Assembly (NCBI GenBank): GCA_043801935.1 | Contig: JAZDLO010000245.1 | Span: forward strand, 1-21,636 | Length of the DNA: 21,636 bases | DNA from: JAZDLO01 sp043801935 | Lineage (GTDB): Bacteria > Actinomycetota > Thermoleophilia > RBG-16-64-13 | Direction of reading: 5' to 3' | Shown: positions 20,992-21,636 of the stretch, piece after piece | How the letters are laid out: every line of letters starts with the position of its first letter | Position numbering within the stretch: position 1 is the first letter of the stretch | The notes under the pieces: model-generated | Seen by the model: only the letters and a program-made list of their open reading frames with translations | Databases searched by the model: none | What the model was told of the DNA's origin: nothing | Program-made: the position numbers and the translations under genes

Positions 20992-21619
20992 GGGGCTTGA
21001 GTCCGGAGAGGAAGGGATTGTGCGCCAGTTCGTCGCCCAGCGTCGTCGATTGCATATGACCAGGATGGACGGGAGTCGTATCAGGATAACGGGCCGCAAG
21101 CCGTCCCACAGAGGCCAGGAGCTCGGCGAAGTCGCCACCGGGGAAGTCGGTCCGCCCCACCGAGCGATAGAACAAAAGGTCGCCGCAGAAGAGATGTCCA
21201 CCGATCTCGAAGGTCAGATCGCCGGGAGAGTGGCCGGGCGTGGCCACGATAGCGACCGGCAGCGCCCCCACCCGCAGCTCGCTGTCCTCGTCGACGACCT
21301 CTATCACCTCCGGACCCAAAGCCGGGATGGGATGTCCGGTGGCTGCGCACCCTTCGGTCCCGTTCAGCGTCTGCGCCACTATGGCCGAACAGTACACCCG
21401 TGCCCCCGTTGCCTCGGCCAAACCCCGGACCCCCTCCACGTGATCGAAGTGTCCGTGTGTGACCAGGATGCTTTCTAGAGTGAGACCCTCTCGCTCCACA
21501 AGACGGGCGAGCCGCTCGGCCTCCCCGCCCGGATCGACGGCGCACGCCCGCCGTTCGTCGTCCCACACCAGGTAGCAGTTCGCTTGCAGCGGCCCGACGG
21601 GCGCGCAGAGTATCTTCAT
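20984..21619 (-). CDS. Metallo-beta-lactamase-fold hydrolase, glyoxalase-II-like
   Basis: A 211-residue cytosolic hydrolase. It starts with VGPLQANCYLVWDDERRACAVDPGGEAERL, a typical opening of the YcbL/GloB-like group. The metal-binding motif THGHFDHVEG (HxHxDH) is near residues 54-63, then TPGHSPGDLTF, FCGDLLFYRSVGRTDFPGG with the bridging Asp, and the last His in PVHPGHMQSTTLGDE. These supply a complete two-metal site. Substrate is unknown; family members hydrolyse S-lactoylglutathione or other thioesters. The ATG at 21619 has GAGGG about 8 nt upstream. The order hydrolase-hisS-aspS is widespread in Actinobacteria, where relA often precedes it; the upstream part lies outside the window. Confidence 0.93.
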   Translation of the reverse strand: MKILCAPVGPLQANCYLVWDDERRACAVDPGGEAERLARLVEREGLTLESILVTHGHFDHVEGVRGLAEATGARVYCSAIVAQTLNGTEGCAATGHPIPALGPEVIEVVDEDSELRVGALPVAIVATPGHSPGDLTFEIGGHLFCGDLLFYRSVGRTDFPGGDFAELLASVGRLAARYPDTTPVHPGHMQSTTLGDELAHNPFLSGLKPHG

Positions 21620-21636
21620 GACCCGATCCCTCTTTT

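Noticed and set aside
20992..21201. 70-codon N-terminal extension of hisS
   Set aside because: It overlaps the hydrolase gene on the same strand in another frame and does not resemble HisRS; the family start motif begins just after ATG 20991.

Overview
The window reads as a GC-rich, deep-branching actinobacterium (Coriobacteriia, Thermoleophilia, Rubrobacteria or related uncultured classes) that makes type IV pili. Two gene orders support this. The gcvH / garA-type FHA / ftsR-type MerR order matches mycobacterial Rv1826-Rv1828. The metallo-hydrolase / hisS / aspS and alaS / ruvX / mltG / aroE orders match those of Mycobacterium tuberculosis. GTG starts are frequent, and the sigma factor is of the actinobacterial SigB/SigF type. 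No mobile element, CRISPR array, tRNA or rRNA was recognised.

Layout. 1-614 (minus): a roadblock/LC7 (MglB-like) protein followed by the first 28 codons of an MglA-type GTPase cut by the window edge. 754-3076 (plus): gcvH, then a promoter and a tight four-gene operon: a small RsiG-like putative c-di-GMP-binding anti-sigma factor, an unrecognised 98-residue protein, a zinc-ribbon/FHA protein and an FtsR-like MerR regulator. 3216-3734 (plus): apt, behind a 10-bp inverted repeat. 3735-4016: non-coding, with an AT-rich palindrome and GC hairpins. 4017-9078 (minus): aroE-pilB-pilT-pilC. 9266-17027 (minus): a long run of closely spaced genes, an IscU/NifU-like domain fused to MnmA, a DUF948 protein, a YtxH-like protein, an RsbW-like protein, a SigB/SigF sigma factor, alaS, ruvX and mltG, ending at a 12-bp GC hairpin. 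17101-17610 (minus): a small exported thioredoxin-fold-like protein. 17923-21619 (minus): a glyoxalase-II-like hydrolase, hisS and aspS.

How they fit together. Much is housekeeping: tRNA charging and thiolation, shikimate synthesis, peptidoglycan termination, purine salvage, glycine cleavage. A signalling theme runs through it. Two proteins carry recognisable c-di-GMP-binding signatures, the RsiG-like protein and the MshEN domain of PilB. A stress-type sigma factor sits with a degenerate RsbW-like partner and YtxG/YtxH-like envelope proteins. MglA/MglB-like polarity proteins occur in the same window as the pilus motors. The most unusual gene is the IscU-like/MnmA fusion, whose scaffold half has lost several classical IscU cluster residues. 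All identifications come from reading motifs; no database search was run.
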